Notes: generated by a model from the sequence alone, not told the origin. A stretch of DNA of 39,536 nt from a virus (IMGVR_UViG_3300008267_000485:1-39536); one strand, 5' to 3'. Shown: positions 1 through 10,224, counted from the stretch's first letter. Numbers and translations: made by a program.

Positions 1-2
1 GT

Positions 3-3000
3 AGAAGATTTACTAATTCGGTATTAGATAATACATACAATCTTAATATTGCACCTTTAAGAAATCCTGGGTCAACAAATATTATCCCCGATAATGATGT
101 TGGAAGAGGTGGTTATGCCAAAAAATACATGTTTTCTATTGAGAACTTGGCTTGGAGAACTTCGAGTAGACCAGGGTTTACTTATGATGAACTACCAACT
201 TGTGAAAAAGGTCCTAATGGAGGTAGAGTTATGTGGTTTCCACCATACGACTTAAAATTCTCTGACTCAAGTAGTGCTAGTTGGACACCAACGTCTTTTC
301 TTGGAAGACCCGAACCAATCTATACGTACAAAGATTCTTCGAGAACAGGAACTTTAAGTTGGAAAATTATTGTTGACCACCCATCAGTTTTAAATACGTT
401 AATTGAGAAACAATTAAAAGGACAAACAAAAGAAAGAATCAATTCAATTGTGGACTCTTTCTTTGCGGGTTGTGTAAAGTATGACATTTATGAGTTAGCA
501 AAAAAGTTTAATACTATACCTGTAAAAGATTTATTTACTTATCAAGAGATTCTAAATAACCCAAGGTTAACTGATGAAGAACTTGCGGGTATTAATAAAT
601 CAATACCTAAAGATAATGACCCAATTAATACTACAGGAACACAAAATACAAACAATAATACTGCGTCAAATGAAAATGTAGATGGTGCAGGATTTAAATC
701 AACCTATGAGGGATTATCATTTTATTTCCATAATGATATTCCTGACCCTAACAGTAATTCTACAACATCATCAGTTCCATATAATCAAACTTTTGATTCA
801 TATATCGGTTTGAAATCAACTTACATTGATAGAGCAAATTCAACCTTTGATGAAAACTCTGCATTTTGTAAAAAAACGGGTAATGTACCTGATGATTCAG
901 TTACTTATGCTGAATATTGTAGTAGAGCTAAAAAAGTAGGTGAATTTTTTGATTCGGTAGTTGTTTCTAATTACAATAAAATAGCCAAAGACGAAAAGAA
1001 TTTTATTGTCGAAGCGTACAATATTTTAAAACAAGGAGGGACAATAACTTTATCTATGATAGGGTCGGCATCTGCTCCCGCTTCAGTTAGTTATAACCAA
1101 AATCTATCAAAAAGAAGAAATGACTCGGTTATAAAATTCTTCAAAGAGTATAAAATTGGAGACGCTAATTTGGCGGAATATATTGATAGTCAAAAATTTA
1201 AAGTTGTTCTAACGGATGCTAAAGGGGAAGAAATTTCAATCCCTAAATCTGAAAGCGGTCAAAGTTTTTTTGATGTAAATTGTACTAAAAACATTACAGG
1301 TGGTACTGGAACAGTTAATTCTAATTCTCAGATTTACTCTGTTAATGCAATGGCATGTAGACGTGTTAGAATTAAGGATATAAAAGTTGATATTCCACCA
1401 CAACCAACTACCACCACAACTACCGTATTACCACAAACTAATCCTGAACAACAAAATGTACCAGTACCTAAACCACAACCGACAGTTGATTATATCAAAA
1501 AGATAAAAGAAGGTATAAGTAAAAAAATATTAAGAAATCTTTTCTCAGAATGTGATTACTTTGAAATAATAAAAGAGTCAAATCCGATGGTGTTAGATAC
1601 GATTAAAGAAAAAATAAAATACTTTAATCCTGCATTCCATTCTATGACACCTGAAGGTCTTAATGCTAGACTTACATTTTTAAATCAGTGTGTTAGACCT
1701 GGAGAAACAATACCTACAATAGGTACAGATGGAAAACCTAAATTTAATGATGCGGTTAATACATCATTTGGTGCTCCTCCTGTATTAGTTTTAAGAATAG
1801 GTGATTTTTATAACACAAAAATTATTCCTGATTCAGTTCAATTTTCATATGAACCACTAACTTTAGATATTAATCCTGAAGGTATTGGGATACAACCTAT
1901 GATTGTTAGTGTTAGTATGAATTTTAAAATAATTGGGGGTATGGGTCTGGCAAAACCTGTGGAACAACTACAAAACGCTTTATCATTCAACTATTACGCT
2001 AATACTGAAATATATGATGAAAGAGCGGTTTGGACTGAAGATACTTCAGCATTGGATAAACAAGTTGTTGATGCGATACTCGCTAGTCAAACACCTGCAA
2101 CTCAAAATAATGTTGACACTACCGCAACTAATGACGGAGGAACAACTATAGGGGAAATTGTTACTAATATACCAACTCCGAGTGGACAAACAGGTGAAAT
2201 AGGGTATCAAAAAATAATGGATAATTTAATCGATGGGACTAAAAGTTATTTTGAGCTTGTTACCAATAAATTAGAAAGTGTAAACTCTTCATACAACTAT
2301 GGTGTGGTTCAATTACTTAATAGTGTTAGAGATTTTAGTGGAGGAACTGTTGTAACAGGAGATACTATACCTGGACAAGGAGTTCAGATTGAAATATACG
2401 GTAAACCAAAAGAATGGGAAAAAGAAATCGATAATCAATTAGCTTTTGCTTTAGATGATATTGACGCTAACAATAATCCAATAATTAAGAAACTTGGAAG
2501 TTTCTTTAATATTGACGACGACAGTAAACCAATAAGAGATGTTAAAGTCAATATGAAGGCTTATTTAGAAAATTTAGCAACAACATTCAAGAACGGACTT
2601 GCAACAACAGTACAAGAAATTGTTGTAGAGGAACAAAAATACGTCCAAATCATAAGAAAAATTGATGTTGTTGCACAAAAAACTGATGGTAAATTATTAG
2701 AAACTAATCTTCCTAGAATTTATAATATATCAGGAACTACTGAAGTTAGTGATTCTAGTAAGCAAGGTGCAAATCCACCTACAGATACTTATGAAGAATT
2801 AATTTATGATTTTAGAACTTTAGAAAAAGTAACTGTAGGAACTGAAGGATTTAATAGTTTGATTGGTAATAACACATATCACATTGCTTTCGGAACTGAC
2901 ACGTATAATCAAGGAGACTTTATAACACTTAAAGGTGATTTCCCAGGTTTACCTGATAAAACGTTCTACTTGTTCATGGCGAGAGTATTATCAGACAAGA

Positions 3001-3359
3001 ACAAGAAAAATGAATTCATTAATTATGTTATTAAAGGTGATTTAGTTGATTGGAAAACTCCTGTTAAATTAAGTACTAAATTTGAAAAAATTGTCGACGA
3101 CTTAGGAAAGGACTATGAAAAAGAAATTAAAGAAGAGGAAAAATTATTTGAAAAATTAAAGAAAGAAAAACAATTTAAAAAACTTACTGAAGGGTTAGAC
3201 GAGTTAATGTACCCAAAAGGTAAACCAAGAAAATTTGAATATAGTACTGAACCACAACCAACTGATGATGATAAAAAGAAATTGATATCAGATTTATATA
3301 AAACGGTAAATGTTGATACTAATAAAGCCACTTTTGACGGTAAAATAAAATTTGATTAA
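3..3359 (+). CDS. Large tail/baseplate protein with OmpA-like segment, 5' partial
   Basis: The reading frame is open from base 3 and continues without a stop into the first ATG at 129, which has no ribosome-binding context, so the gene starts upstream of the window. At least 1,118 residues are present. The N-terminal part has a pattern seen in phage tail and baseplate proteins (GRPEPIYTYKDSSRTG, nt 306-351). Around nt 700-1240 lies an OmpA C-terminal-like segment, with FYFHNDIPD as first strand and YNQNLSKRR at nt 1092-1118. A Thr-rich linker (nt about 1405-1430) follows. The middle carries a tail-protein block (GGMGLAKPVEQLQNAL, nt about 1936-1983). The C-terminus is Lys/Glu-rich and helical. 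It sits 2 nt before a gp53-like gene, which supports a baseplate or hub-associated role. The exact T4 counterpart is not recognised; function is inferred from context. Confidence 0.8.
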   Translation, partial: RRFTNSVLDNTYNLNIAPLRNPGSTNIIPDNDVGRGGYAKKYMFSIENLAWRTSSRPGFTYDELPTCEKGPNGGRVMWFPPYDLKFSDSSSASWTPTSFLGRPEPIYTYKDSSRTGTLSWKIIVDHPSVLNTLIEKQLKGQTKERINSIVDSFFAGCVKYDIYELAKKFNTIPVKDLFTYQEILNNPRLTDEELAGINKSIPKDNDPINTTGTQNTNNNTASNENVDGAGFKSTYEGLSFYFHNDIPDPNSNSTTSSVPYNQTFDSYIGLKSTYIDRANSTFDENSAFCKKTGNVPDDSVTYAEYCSRAKKVGEFFDSVVVSNYNKIAKDEKNFIVEAYNILKQGGTITLSMIGSASAPASVSYNQNLSKRRNDSVIKFFKEYKIGDANLAEYIDSQKFKVVLTDAKGEEISIPKSESGQSFFDVNCTKNITGGTGTVNSNSQIYSVNAMACRRVRIKDIKVDIPPQPTTTTTTVLPQTNPEQQNVPVPKPQPTVDYIKKIKEGISKKILRNLFSECDYFEIIKESNPMVLDTIKEKIKYFNPAFHSMTPEGLNARLTFLNQCVRPGETIPTIGTDGKPKFNDAVNTSFGAPPVLVLRIGDFYNTKIIPDSVQFSYEPLTLDINPEGIGIQPMIVSVSMNFKIIGGMGLAKPVEQLQNALSFNYYANTEIYDERAVWTEDTSALDKQVVDAILASQTPATQNNVDTTATNDGGTTIGEIVTNIPTPSGQTGEIGYQKIMDNLIDGTKSYFELVTNKLESVNSSYNYGVVQLLNSVRDFSGGTVVTGDTIPGQGVQIEIYGKPKEWEKEIDNQLAFALDDIDANNNPIIKKLGSFFNIDDDSKPIRDVKVNMKAYLENLATTFKNGLATTVQEIVVEEQKYVQIIRKIDVVAQKTDGKLLETNLPRIYNISGTTEVSDSSKQGANPPTDTYEELIYDFRTLEKVTVGTEGFNSLIGNNTYHIAFGTDTYNQGDFITLKGDFPGLPDKTFYLFMARVLSDKNKKNEFINYVIKGDLVDWKTPVKLSTKFEKIVDDLGKDYEKEIKEEEKLFEKLKKEKQFKKLTEGLDELMYPKGKPRKFEYSTEPQPTDDDKKKLISDLYKTVNVDTNKATFDGKIKFD

Positions 3360-3361
3360 AT

Positions 3362-3685
3362 ATGGCAAGACAAACATATAATAGATATACTGACTTTATA
3401 ATAAACGGACAACAAACAGTTGTACCATATATTAATCTGCCATCTAAAACAACAGACAAAAGATTTATATATAAAGTCGGACAATCTAGATTAGATAAGG
3501 TTTCTCAACAGTATTATGACACTCCTGTATTTGGATGGTTAATCTTAGTTGCTAACTCAACTTATGGAGGACAAGAATGGAACATTCCTGACGGTGCAAT
3601 ATTGACAATTCCATTTCCTTTAGTAGCTTCATTACAGGACTATAAAAATGAATTAGAGAACCATTTCTTCTATTATGGCAGGTAA
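3362..3685 (+). CDS. gp53: gp53-like baseplate wedge protein (LysM-like fold)
   Basis: A 107-residue protein with a LysM-like core: YKVGQSRLDKVSQQYY followed by GWLILVANS and IPDGAILTIPFPL. This matches the pattern of phage gp53-type wedge proteins (a repeat that positions 'YGD..yWlI...N' before 'ip.G..l.IP'). T4 gp53 is about 196 residues, so this is a short form holding mainly the LysM-like part. In T4 the protein joins wedge subunits into the hexagonal baseplate; a peptidoglycan-binding role is not implied. It starts 2 nt after the previous stop, and its stop overlaps the next start by 11 nt, so it is translationally coupled to both large neighbours. Confidence 0.75.
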   Translation: MARQTYNRYTDFIINGQQTVVPYINLPSKTTDKRFIYKVGQSRLDKVSQQYYDTPVFGWLILVANSTYGGQEWNIPDGAILTIPFPLVASLQDYKNELENHFFYYGR

Positions 3686-5696
3686 CCAAGAAAATATTTT
3701 AGTCGAATTAGACTATAACAACATAATTATTGTTGACCCGAATAAAGTTATTGACGAAAACGGGGTAGCTAAAGAACGCCTTGTCAGACATGAAGAATTA
3801 GTCATGTATGCTAATTTGGAGTGTAAAGTTTTACCAAGAACTAAGTTGGCGGTTGGTGTTGATAATAGAGATGCGATACAAACAGTATCAGTTGCGTCTA
3901 TTAATTTTTTAAAACCTGGAGGTAAGACTTTCTTAGACAATAGTTATACCGACGAAATAACAGGTAAAGATACTTTAAAAGGTGAGGGGGTTAATCAACC
4001 AAAATCAACATCAGTATCAAATCCAAAAAAAGACGATGATTTTTTTATAAGACAAACAATAACTTCAGGAGGTAAACCTGGTGCAGTTGATAATGGACTT
4101 TTAGGTATAACTAATATATCAATAAGGACTAATACCGCATTTACCCCTAAAATAACTGTAAGACTTGTTGATGTTAAAGGTAGAGCATTATTTGAAGGTG
4201 CCGATAATTCACCATACGCAGCTTTCTTTAATTTACCATATCCGACTTTTTACTTAACAATAAAGGGATACTACGGGAAGGCAGTTAGATTAGCCTTAAT
4301 GTTAAACAGTTTTACCTCATCATATAATTCTTATTCAGGCAATTTTGATATTACATTAGAGTTTTACACTTACAAATATACCGTACTTAAAGAAATTAGT
4401 ATGGGTTATTTGTTGGCAACACCTCACATGTATAAATCTCGTGTTAAAATACAAACACTACAAGGTAATGCTTCACAGTTTTCACCTGTAGAAGATGCAA
4501 TAGTTGAAAGAGGTTATCAAAAAGTTAAGGAGATGTACAGTGAATATAAATCAAAAGGTTTAATTCCTGACGATTTTCCTGAGATAACAGTTATTCAAAT
4601 GAAGGACAGAATTGAAAATTTTGTCAAAAACGTATTAGATTCTTTTACTAAAGAAAACTTAGACCCTCTAACTTACTGTGAAGATTATCAAAAATCTTTA
4701 AATAATTTCAGTAAAGACGTTTATTATGCTGCAGGGTCATCTTGGTTCGACACTTATTTAGATAAGAAAAACTTTATTATTTTAAATGATAAAAATAAAA
4801 CTAAAGTGTATCCATTTAAAAAAGATTTTGAATCCAAAGAAAAACAAGTTCAGGTGGCAATTCCTAAACTAAAAGAACTAATTGAAAAATATAGAAAGAT
4901 ATTAAATGAGAATCCTACTTTAGGTAAGGAAGGTAAGTACACTATAAATGGTAAAACAAAACAAATATCAATTCCATTTGAACCAATTTCCTATGACATT
5001 TTCCCAAAAGAAATAACTAACTCGGATATTGATATAAAAGAAACTTATATTGCAACTAAAGGAAAAAAAGACCCAACACAACAAGAATTAGATAATTTTT
5101 CTGCGGAAATACAAACAAAAAGTTTATTTAGTTCCGCTAGTGTTAAAACTTCTGGTGGTGATATGACACCTAAAATTACTTATTATGTTTTCGAGGGTCC
5201 GAATACTTTTATAGATTATATCGATAAAATGGGTAAAGCATTAAAGGCTTACCGAGAAGAAATAGAGTCTGAACTAACTAAAGCATTGTCTAATTTATTA
5301 GAAAATAAAAATAGTGGTATTGGGTTTATTCCTAACATTAGAAACGTTTTAGCGGTAATATTTGCTAATGGAGAAGCTTTCTTGAGATTAATGGATGACG
5401 TTCACCGAGATGCTTGGGAACAAAGAGACAATAAAATTAGAAAAAGTGTTATTTTTGATAAACAAGTTGGTGGAGCGAGTCAAGACAATTTAAGTTCAGG
5501 AGTTGATGAAAACGTACCTGTATATCCTTGGCCTCAATTAATTGTTGAAACTACAGGTGAGAATGGTCAAGAAAAATACGAAATCAGATACCCTGGTGAT
5601 AGTAGTATAATAAACAGAACTAAAGGATATCTTTATGATGTATGGCCTGAAATCGAGTTCGTTGAAGAATTTTTTCTTAACGTCTTTTTATTCTAG
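3675..5696 (+). CDS. Large baseplate/hub protein, upstream part (probable frame break at 3' end)
   Basis: A 673-residue product starting with ATG inside the end of the gp53-like gene. It contains a conserved-looking virion block (LRTNTAF-like region followed by PYPTFYLTIKGYYGKAVR, nt about 4225-4290), which resembles baseplate proteins of large myoviruses. No enzymatic motif is seen. The end is odd: the frame closes at a TAG at 5694 just after a T6 run, while the +1 frame is open through this point and carries the next 1,500 residues. Deleting one T gives VEEFFLTSFYSRLSRTN with no break. The 673-residue protein may therefore be the N-terminal part of a roughly 2,180-residue protein made by +1 frameshifting, or the break may be a sequencing error. 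It could also be a genuine separate protein with an overlapping downstream start. Confidence 0.75.
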   Translation: MAGNQENILVELDYNNIIIVDPNKVIDENGVAKERLVRHEELVMYANLECKVLPRTKLAVGVDNRDAIQTVSVASINFLKPGGKTFLDNSYTDEITGKDTLKGEGVNQPKSTSVSNPKKDDDFFIRQTITSGGKPGAVDNGLLGITNISIRTNTAFTPKITVRLVDVKGRALFEGADNSPYAAFFNLPYPTFYLTIKGYYGKAVRLALMLNSFTSSYNSYSGNFDITLEFYTYKYTVLKEISMGYLLATPHMYKSRVKIQTLQGNASQFSPVEDAIVERGYQKVKEMYSEYKSKGLIPDDFPEITVIQMKDRIENFVKNVLDSFTKENLDPLTYCEDYQKSLNNFSKDVYYAAGSSWFDTYLDKKNFIILNDKNKTKVYPFKKDFESKEKQVQVAIPKLKELIEKYRKILNENPTLGKEGKYTINGKTKQISIPFEPISYDIFPKEITNSDIDIKETYIATKGKKDPTQQELDNFSAEIQTKSLFSSASVKTSGGDMTPKITYYVFEGPNTFIDYIDKMGKALKAYREEIESELTKALSNLLENKNSGIGFIPNIRNVLAVIFANGEAFLRLMDDVHRDAWEQRDNKIRKSVIFDKQVGGASQDNLSSGVDENVPVYPWPQLIVETTGENGQEKYEIRYPGDSSIINRTKGYLYDVWPEIEFVEEFFLNVFLF

Positions 5697-8600
5697 ACTT
5701 TCAAGAACTAATACTTTAATTTCAGATTCCGACAAAATAACTAATTTGATTGCTGAGTGCGAAAATTTAAATATTGTAAAAAGTTTATCTAATGACAATC
5801 CTTTTATTATACAAAAACTTAAAGAATACGGATTTAACGCAACAAACTTTACAATAATATTAAGACAGTTTTCAAATCAAGGGATTGGAGAAAGTTGGCA
5901 AAATTATATTAGAGGGGTATTCAACACCAAGTATATTAAAAATAGAGTTGAAAACTCTAGCTTTGAATTTTTAGATATTAGTTTATTCAATACTACCAAC
6001 ACCCAACCTTTGGTTTCGTTACCAAATGAGAATGAATTTGTAGAGTATATTGATAACTCGACAACGTCAAATAAATTTGACATGTTAGATACCTTTCCAT
6101 TTACAAATTCTAATTGGGATAAGAAATATTTGGCAAATGGTAGTACTATTCTGAAATCTGAAAATAGTTTTAATACAACTAAGACACTTACTTTTGATGT
6201 TGGTAAAAAAGTTGTATGTAGTTTTCCTTCCGATTTGTCAGTTGAAAAAGTTAGACCTATAACAAACTTTATCTATAACGAACTAAATCAACCTAATGTA
6301 AATTATACAACAGATTTAAAAGTTTTTTATGAAAGTCGAGGTTATAATTTACAGTTACCAACCGAAGGTGATGTTAAATATTTTGACTATGCGGGTTATG
6401 TAAGTAGTATTCAAACCACCTCTATTTTCAACACTCCTTATTTCATTAATTCAATTCAAAAAGGAGTTGAAAATTTTAGAGATAATCAGGAGTATCCGTT
6501 TGTTGAGTCGGCTTATTTATTCCTTAATAGTTTACCATTATCAACACTCAGAGAAAAGTTCAAAGACGATAATAAAACAACACCTCCGTCAGCAACTGAT
6601 TTAGATTACATTTATGCCGCATTGAAGAAATTCGGTGCGATACACAAAGTACCGTACGCGTGGATTTTAAAAATAGGTTCTATTTGGCATCGTTATAAGA
6701 AATATGTAAACGAAAATGTTGACATATTAGATTCTATATGGACAGGTACATCTTACACTACAAATTTCGACCCAACAACCTCCGCTAAAACAAGAAATTA
6801 CGGTTTGATTATAAATGGTGCCCCAATTGATATTGTTTTACAGAAAGACACTACTATTGGTACTGAACTTTCTACTTTAATTAACACAGGTTTTTACCCA
6901 CAATTAATAAACGATTTTAACGTGTTTTATCAAGGGTATGAAGTTTTTTCGGGATACACAGATTCGGCAATTCAAAGTGGAATTACTGATTCAGGGGTAA
7001 CTATAAATTATGTCCAAGACGCGATAATTGATTTACCTGAAGGTTTTGACACTATTAATACTAATAGAGATTTAAGAATAATTCCATGGTCAGTCACAGT
7101 AAAAACACCTGACAATCAGTTTTATTACATTATGCCTTCAAACGGGTCTTTATTAAATCAAACATTGAATGAATGTTTTATCAATGACAAATTGATGATA
7201 GAAGTCAATGACAACCAATCAGTGTATGATGGTTCAGTAAGATTATTTTGGGCGGCACCAAACTACGGATATTTTGATAATGGAAGACTAAGAAAACCAA
7301 GTCCTGATGAATATATGAAAGAGATATTTTCAGGACAATCAATACAGGAAAATTTCTCAATCAATGGTAATCTTGGTAAATACACTAAGATGAGTGAGAT
7401 GTTATCAGTTTTTGAAAAACAAATATTGGATTTATTTGAGCAAGAGTTTTTAAATTTCTCAAAATCAATCTACGATTATGAACCTGACAATTCCTTAAAT
7501 TTAACTGAGAGTGAAAAATCGTATAAAAACTTCCAAATGTTATTTAGAAGTTTAATGAAAGTTCCTGTGATTACAGGTAATACAGGTCAAGAAGTTGTTG
7601 AAAAAATACAGAAAAAACAAATTGAATTAATACAACCAATATTGAAAGGATTTTTAACTTACGATGTAATTTTTAAATACGGAAACCCTGGCAATTTTGA
7701 TAAAAAATTATTTTATACATTTTCTAATTTACCATTAACAGACCCTTATACGTGGGGTAGTTACACGTCATCAACACCTAATTCATTACCGACTAACGGA
7801 GGTTCAGTTACTTTAACAGATTCTCAAACTCAATATCCATTGGAGTGGTCGGCATTGAAAACGTATGTAGGATTTTCCGAAATTCCTGAATTAGTTTATG
7901 ATAATAACGGGTCTTATATAACTGACTTTTTTGTTGATTTGAATATAGCATTCACTGTTGATAATATAATACAATTTGCAAATATTATAAAAGTTTATGC
8001 AACACAAAAATTGAATCAGTTTCAACCTGACCCAATACCACCTGCAGAACCACCTGTAAATGTTCCGTCACAAAGCGTGGCTCTTGCAACATTAAAAGAT
8101 GGAAGAACTATTAGTGTTATAAAACTTAGTGGGAATGCAAAAAAATACACAATATTAAGAGATTCTACAGGTACAGTCCTATTTGAAGGACTTGAAATTT
8201 TCGGGCCACCAACTACTTCATTTTATCAACAAATGGTCGATGAAACTATTATTGATGTGTATGGAGCTTTAGCAACAAGTACAGGAGATTCACAATCTAT
8301 TGTAAGTTTTGTTTCATCACCAGCACCTACTTATCCACAAGTTCCAAATCCTAACTCAAAAGAGGGGTTAAATAAATTTTATGACACTATGTCAAATTAT
8401 TTGTTAGGGGTTAATGAGTTTGTGGGTAAAGTTATTAATAATTTGATGCCGAAATTACAAACCTCATTACCTAATGTTAATAGTGTTTCGGAAGGTCAAG
8501 TGGACTCTGATTTAGAAGGACCTGCAACTAAAGTCGATTTGTGGGAATCGTTTAAATCTTTAAATGATAAATGGATATCAGGAAACGATTTTAGTACCAA

Positions 8601-10203
8601 AACATTTTTTGAAGATGTCTTATTGTTAGATAGGGCAAGTAGAAATATTGGTGATAAAGTTTTGGTTGACATTTATAAACTAAAAAATAGATTAACTAAT
8701 ATAAATCCAAAATCTGATATGATGGCAATGGTTGAATCAATTTTGGTTGAGAATCATTTTGTTGTTATGAATATACCATCATATGTTAATTTTTATAATG
8801 TACAAGACGCGGTTAAAAATCCTAAACCAAGAGCTGAAGGTAGTTTAGAATTTGCGAATACTTTATTTGGAACTCATATGTCTGTTGACTACCGAGATTC
8901 AAGTGCAAAGTTGGTTTGTTTTTATGGAGGTAAACCAAGTGAAATCTTAGATATAAAAAATAATGTTGATTATAGATATCGAAATGATGTATTTGATTTA
9001 AGAAGGGCTAGCGATAATCCATTAGTTGAGGATTTAAAAAATAAAAACGATTGGGATAAATCAAATAAAGTTGTTGGATTTAATGTTGATATGGGGCCTC
9101 AAAACCAAGGAGTGTTCACCAATTTTGCGGTAAGTCAAGGTAGTGGAGTTGCAACTGCGGAGTCTTTACAGGTATTGAACCAAATGGCGAATCAGGCGGG
9201 AAATAGAGGAGGAGCGACACAAAGTCTATCATTATATAACGTATATAAAAATAGAAGTTACAATTGTAATGTTCAGATGTTAGGTAACGCCATGATTCAA
9301 CCAACCATGTACTTCAATTTAAGATATGTCCCTATGTTTAGTGGTCCTTATATGATTTTGGAGGTTACTCATAATATAGGGCCTGGGGTATTTGAAACCA
9401 ATTTCACAGGTATAAGACAACCTGTTGCGGCATTACCTAAAATAGACAGTTATCTTCAGTCTTTAAAAAATAATTTATTAAAATCTATAATTGAAAAAAA
9501 TAAAGAAAAATCTAAAGACAAAACTAAAGATGCCAATGGTAACGTTATATCTCAATCAAATAATGTAACATCTAATGCTAACGGTGGTAAAGAATTTACT
9601 CAAACAAATACTTGTAATCCATCGGTATCTCAGTATAGTACGTTTGTACCTATAACACCGACAACTCAAAAGTTGGCTTACAGTATTGTAAAAGGTACTA
9701 TACAACAATTAGTTTCAGTTGGAGGAGACGATGGTAAACTAAAATACGCGGTATTTGTTGCACTGTACCTTGAATCTGGAAACTCAACAGGGTTTGAAGC
9801 ATACGAGAATAACTTTGCGGGTATTGATTTGAATCAATATTGGGGAAATCAATCACAATACTTTAATGGAAATCAACAGTTTTTCTGTTTGAAAGGTAGT
9901 GATGGTAACACTAAACCTTATGCAGTATTTGATGATTTAACAAATAATATTAAAGTTTTAATTGATAGATGGAGAAGTAAAACAAGTCAAATAACCTCAA
10001 TAGATGGTAACAGTTTATTTAAATTTTGGTCAATTAATTTTGGTGCTAATACATCACAAGGGAATTCTGTTTATAGTCAATTACAATCCCAACCTGCAAC
10101 ACTATCACAATTAGAAGCTAAAGCACAAAAAGCAATTGATATATGGAAGTCAATGGAACAAATAACCCCTACTCCTACACCAACCCCATCACCAACTCCG
10201 TAA
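5635..10203 (+). CDS. Giant baseplate hub protein with C-terminal probable muralytic domain
   Basis: A 1,522-residue frame if read from ATG ATG at 5635, which overlaps the upstream gene by 62 nt; the first roughly 15 codons may not be used if the two are one protein joined by a +1 shift. The bulk is unrecognised virion sequence. Around nt 8720-9450 is a hub-like block (NHFVVMNIPSYVNFYN, then MLGNAMIQPTMYFNLRYVP and GPYMILEVTHNIGPG). Residues about 1340-1490 look like a glucosaminidase or lytic-transglycosylase fold: ALYLESGNSTGFEAY with candidate catalytic Glu1380, then NNFAGI and a later PYAVFDDL. A Thr-Pro/Ser-Pro tail ends the protein. By analogy to T4 gp5, this would place a cell-wall hydrolase at the tail tip. 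The enzyme call is by pattern only and could be wrong. Confidence 0.75.
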   Translation: MMYGLKSSSLKNFFLTSFYSRLSRTNTLISDSDKITNLIAECENLNIVKSLSNDNPFIIQKLKEYGFNATNFTIILRQFSNQGIGESWQNYIRGVFNTKYIKNRVENSSFEFLDISLFNTTNTQPLVSLPNENEFVEYIDNSTTSNKFDMLDTFPFTNSNWDKKYLANGSTILKSENSFNTTKTLTFDVGKKVVCSFPSDLSVEKVRPITNFIYNELNQPNVNYTTDLKVFYESRGYNLQLPTEGDVKYFDYAGYVSSIQTTSIFNTPYFINSIQKGVENFRDNQEYPFVESAYLFLNSLPLSTLREKFKDDNKTTPPSATDLDYIYAALKKFGAIHKVPYAWILKIGSIWHRYKKYVNENVDILDSIWTGTSYTTNFDPTTSAKTRNYGLIINGAPIDIVLQKDTTIGTELSTLINTGFYPQLINDFNVFYQGYEVFSGYTDSAIQSGITDSGVTINYVQDAIIDLPEGFDTINTNRDLRIIPWSVTVKTPDNQFYYIMPSNGSLLNQTLNECFINDKLMIEVNDNQSVYDGSVRLFWAAPNYGYFDNGRLRKPSPDEYMKEIFSGQSIQENFSINGNLGKYTKMSEMLSVFEKQILDLFEQEFLNFSKSIYDYEPDNSLNLTESEKSYKNFQMLFRSLMKVPVITGNTGQEVVEKIQKKQIELIQPILKGFLTYDVIFKYGNPGNFDKKLFYTFSNLPLTDPYTWGSYTSSTPNSLPTNGGSVTLTDSQTQYPLEWSALKTYVGFSEIPELVYDNNGSYITDFFVDLNIAFTVDNIIQFANIIKVYATQKLNQFQPDPIPPAEPPVNVPSQSVALATLKDGRTISVIKLSGNAKKYTILRDSTGTVLFEGLEIFGPPTTSFYQQMVDETIIDVYGALATSTGDSQSIVSFVSSPAPTYPQVPNPNSKEGLNKFYDTMSNYLLGVNEFVGKVINNLMPKLQTSLPNVNSVSEGQVDSDLEGPATKVDLWESFKSLNDKWISGNDFSTKTFFEDVLLLDRASRNIGDKVLVDIYKLKNRLTNINPKSDMMAMVESILVENHFVVMNIPSYVNFYNVQDAVKNPKPRAEGSLEFANTLFGTHMSVDYRDSSAKLVCFYGGKPSEILDIKNNVDYRYRNDVFDLRRASDNPLVEDLKNKNDWDKSNKVVGFNVDMGPQNQGVFTNFAVSQGSGVATAESLQVLNQMANQAGNRGGATQSLSLYNVYKNRSYNCNVQMLGNAMIQPTMYFNLRYVPMFSGPYMILEVTHNIGPGVFETNFTGIRQPVAALPKIDSYLQSLKNNLLKSIIEKNKEKSKDKTKDANGNVISQSNNVTSNANGGKEFTQTNTCNPSVSQYSTFVPITPTTQKLAYSIVKGTIQQLVSVGGDDGKLKYAVFVALYLESGNSTGFEAYENNFAGIDLNQYWGNQSQYFNGNQQFFCLKGSDGNTKPYAVFDDLTNNIKVLIDRWRSKTSQITSIDGNSLFKFWSINFGANTSQGNSVYSQLQSQPATLSQLEAKAQKAIDIWKSMEQITPTPTPTPSPTP
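5664..5696 (+). other. Candidate +1 frameshift site (TTT TTT C)
   Basis: The T run is 5670-5675 followed by C. In the upstream frame it reads GAA GAA TTT TTT CTT; a tRNA-Phe on TTT moving one base forward would sit on TTC, its cognate codon, and continue in the downstream frame. The upstream frame stops 18 nt later at TAG (5694-5696). A one-base homopolymer error would look identical, so mechanism is undecided. Confidence 0.45.
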
Positions 10204-10224
10204 GGTTTTTTTAACATACAACGA

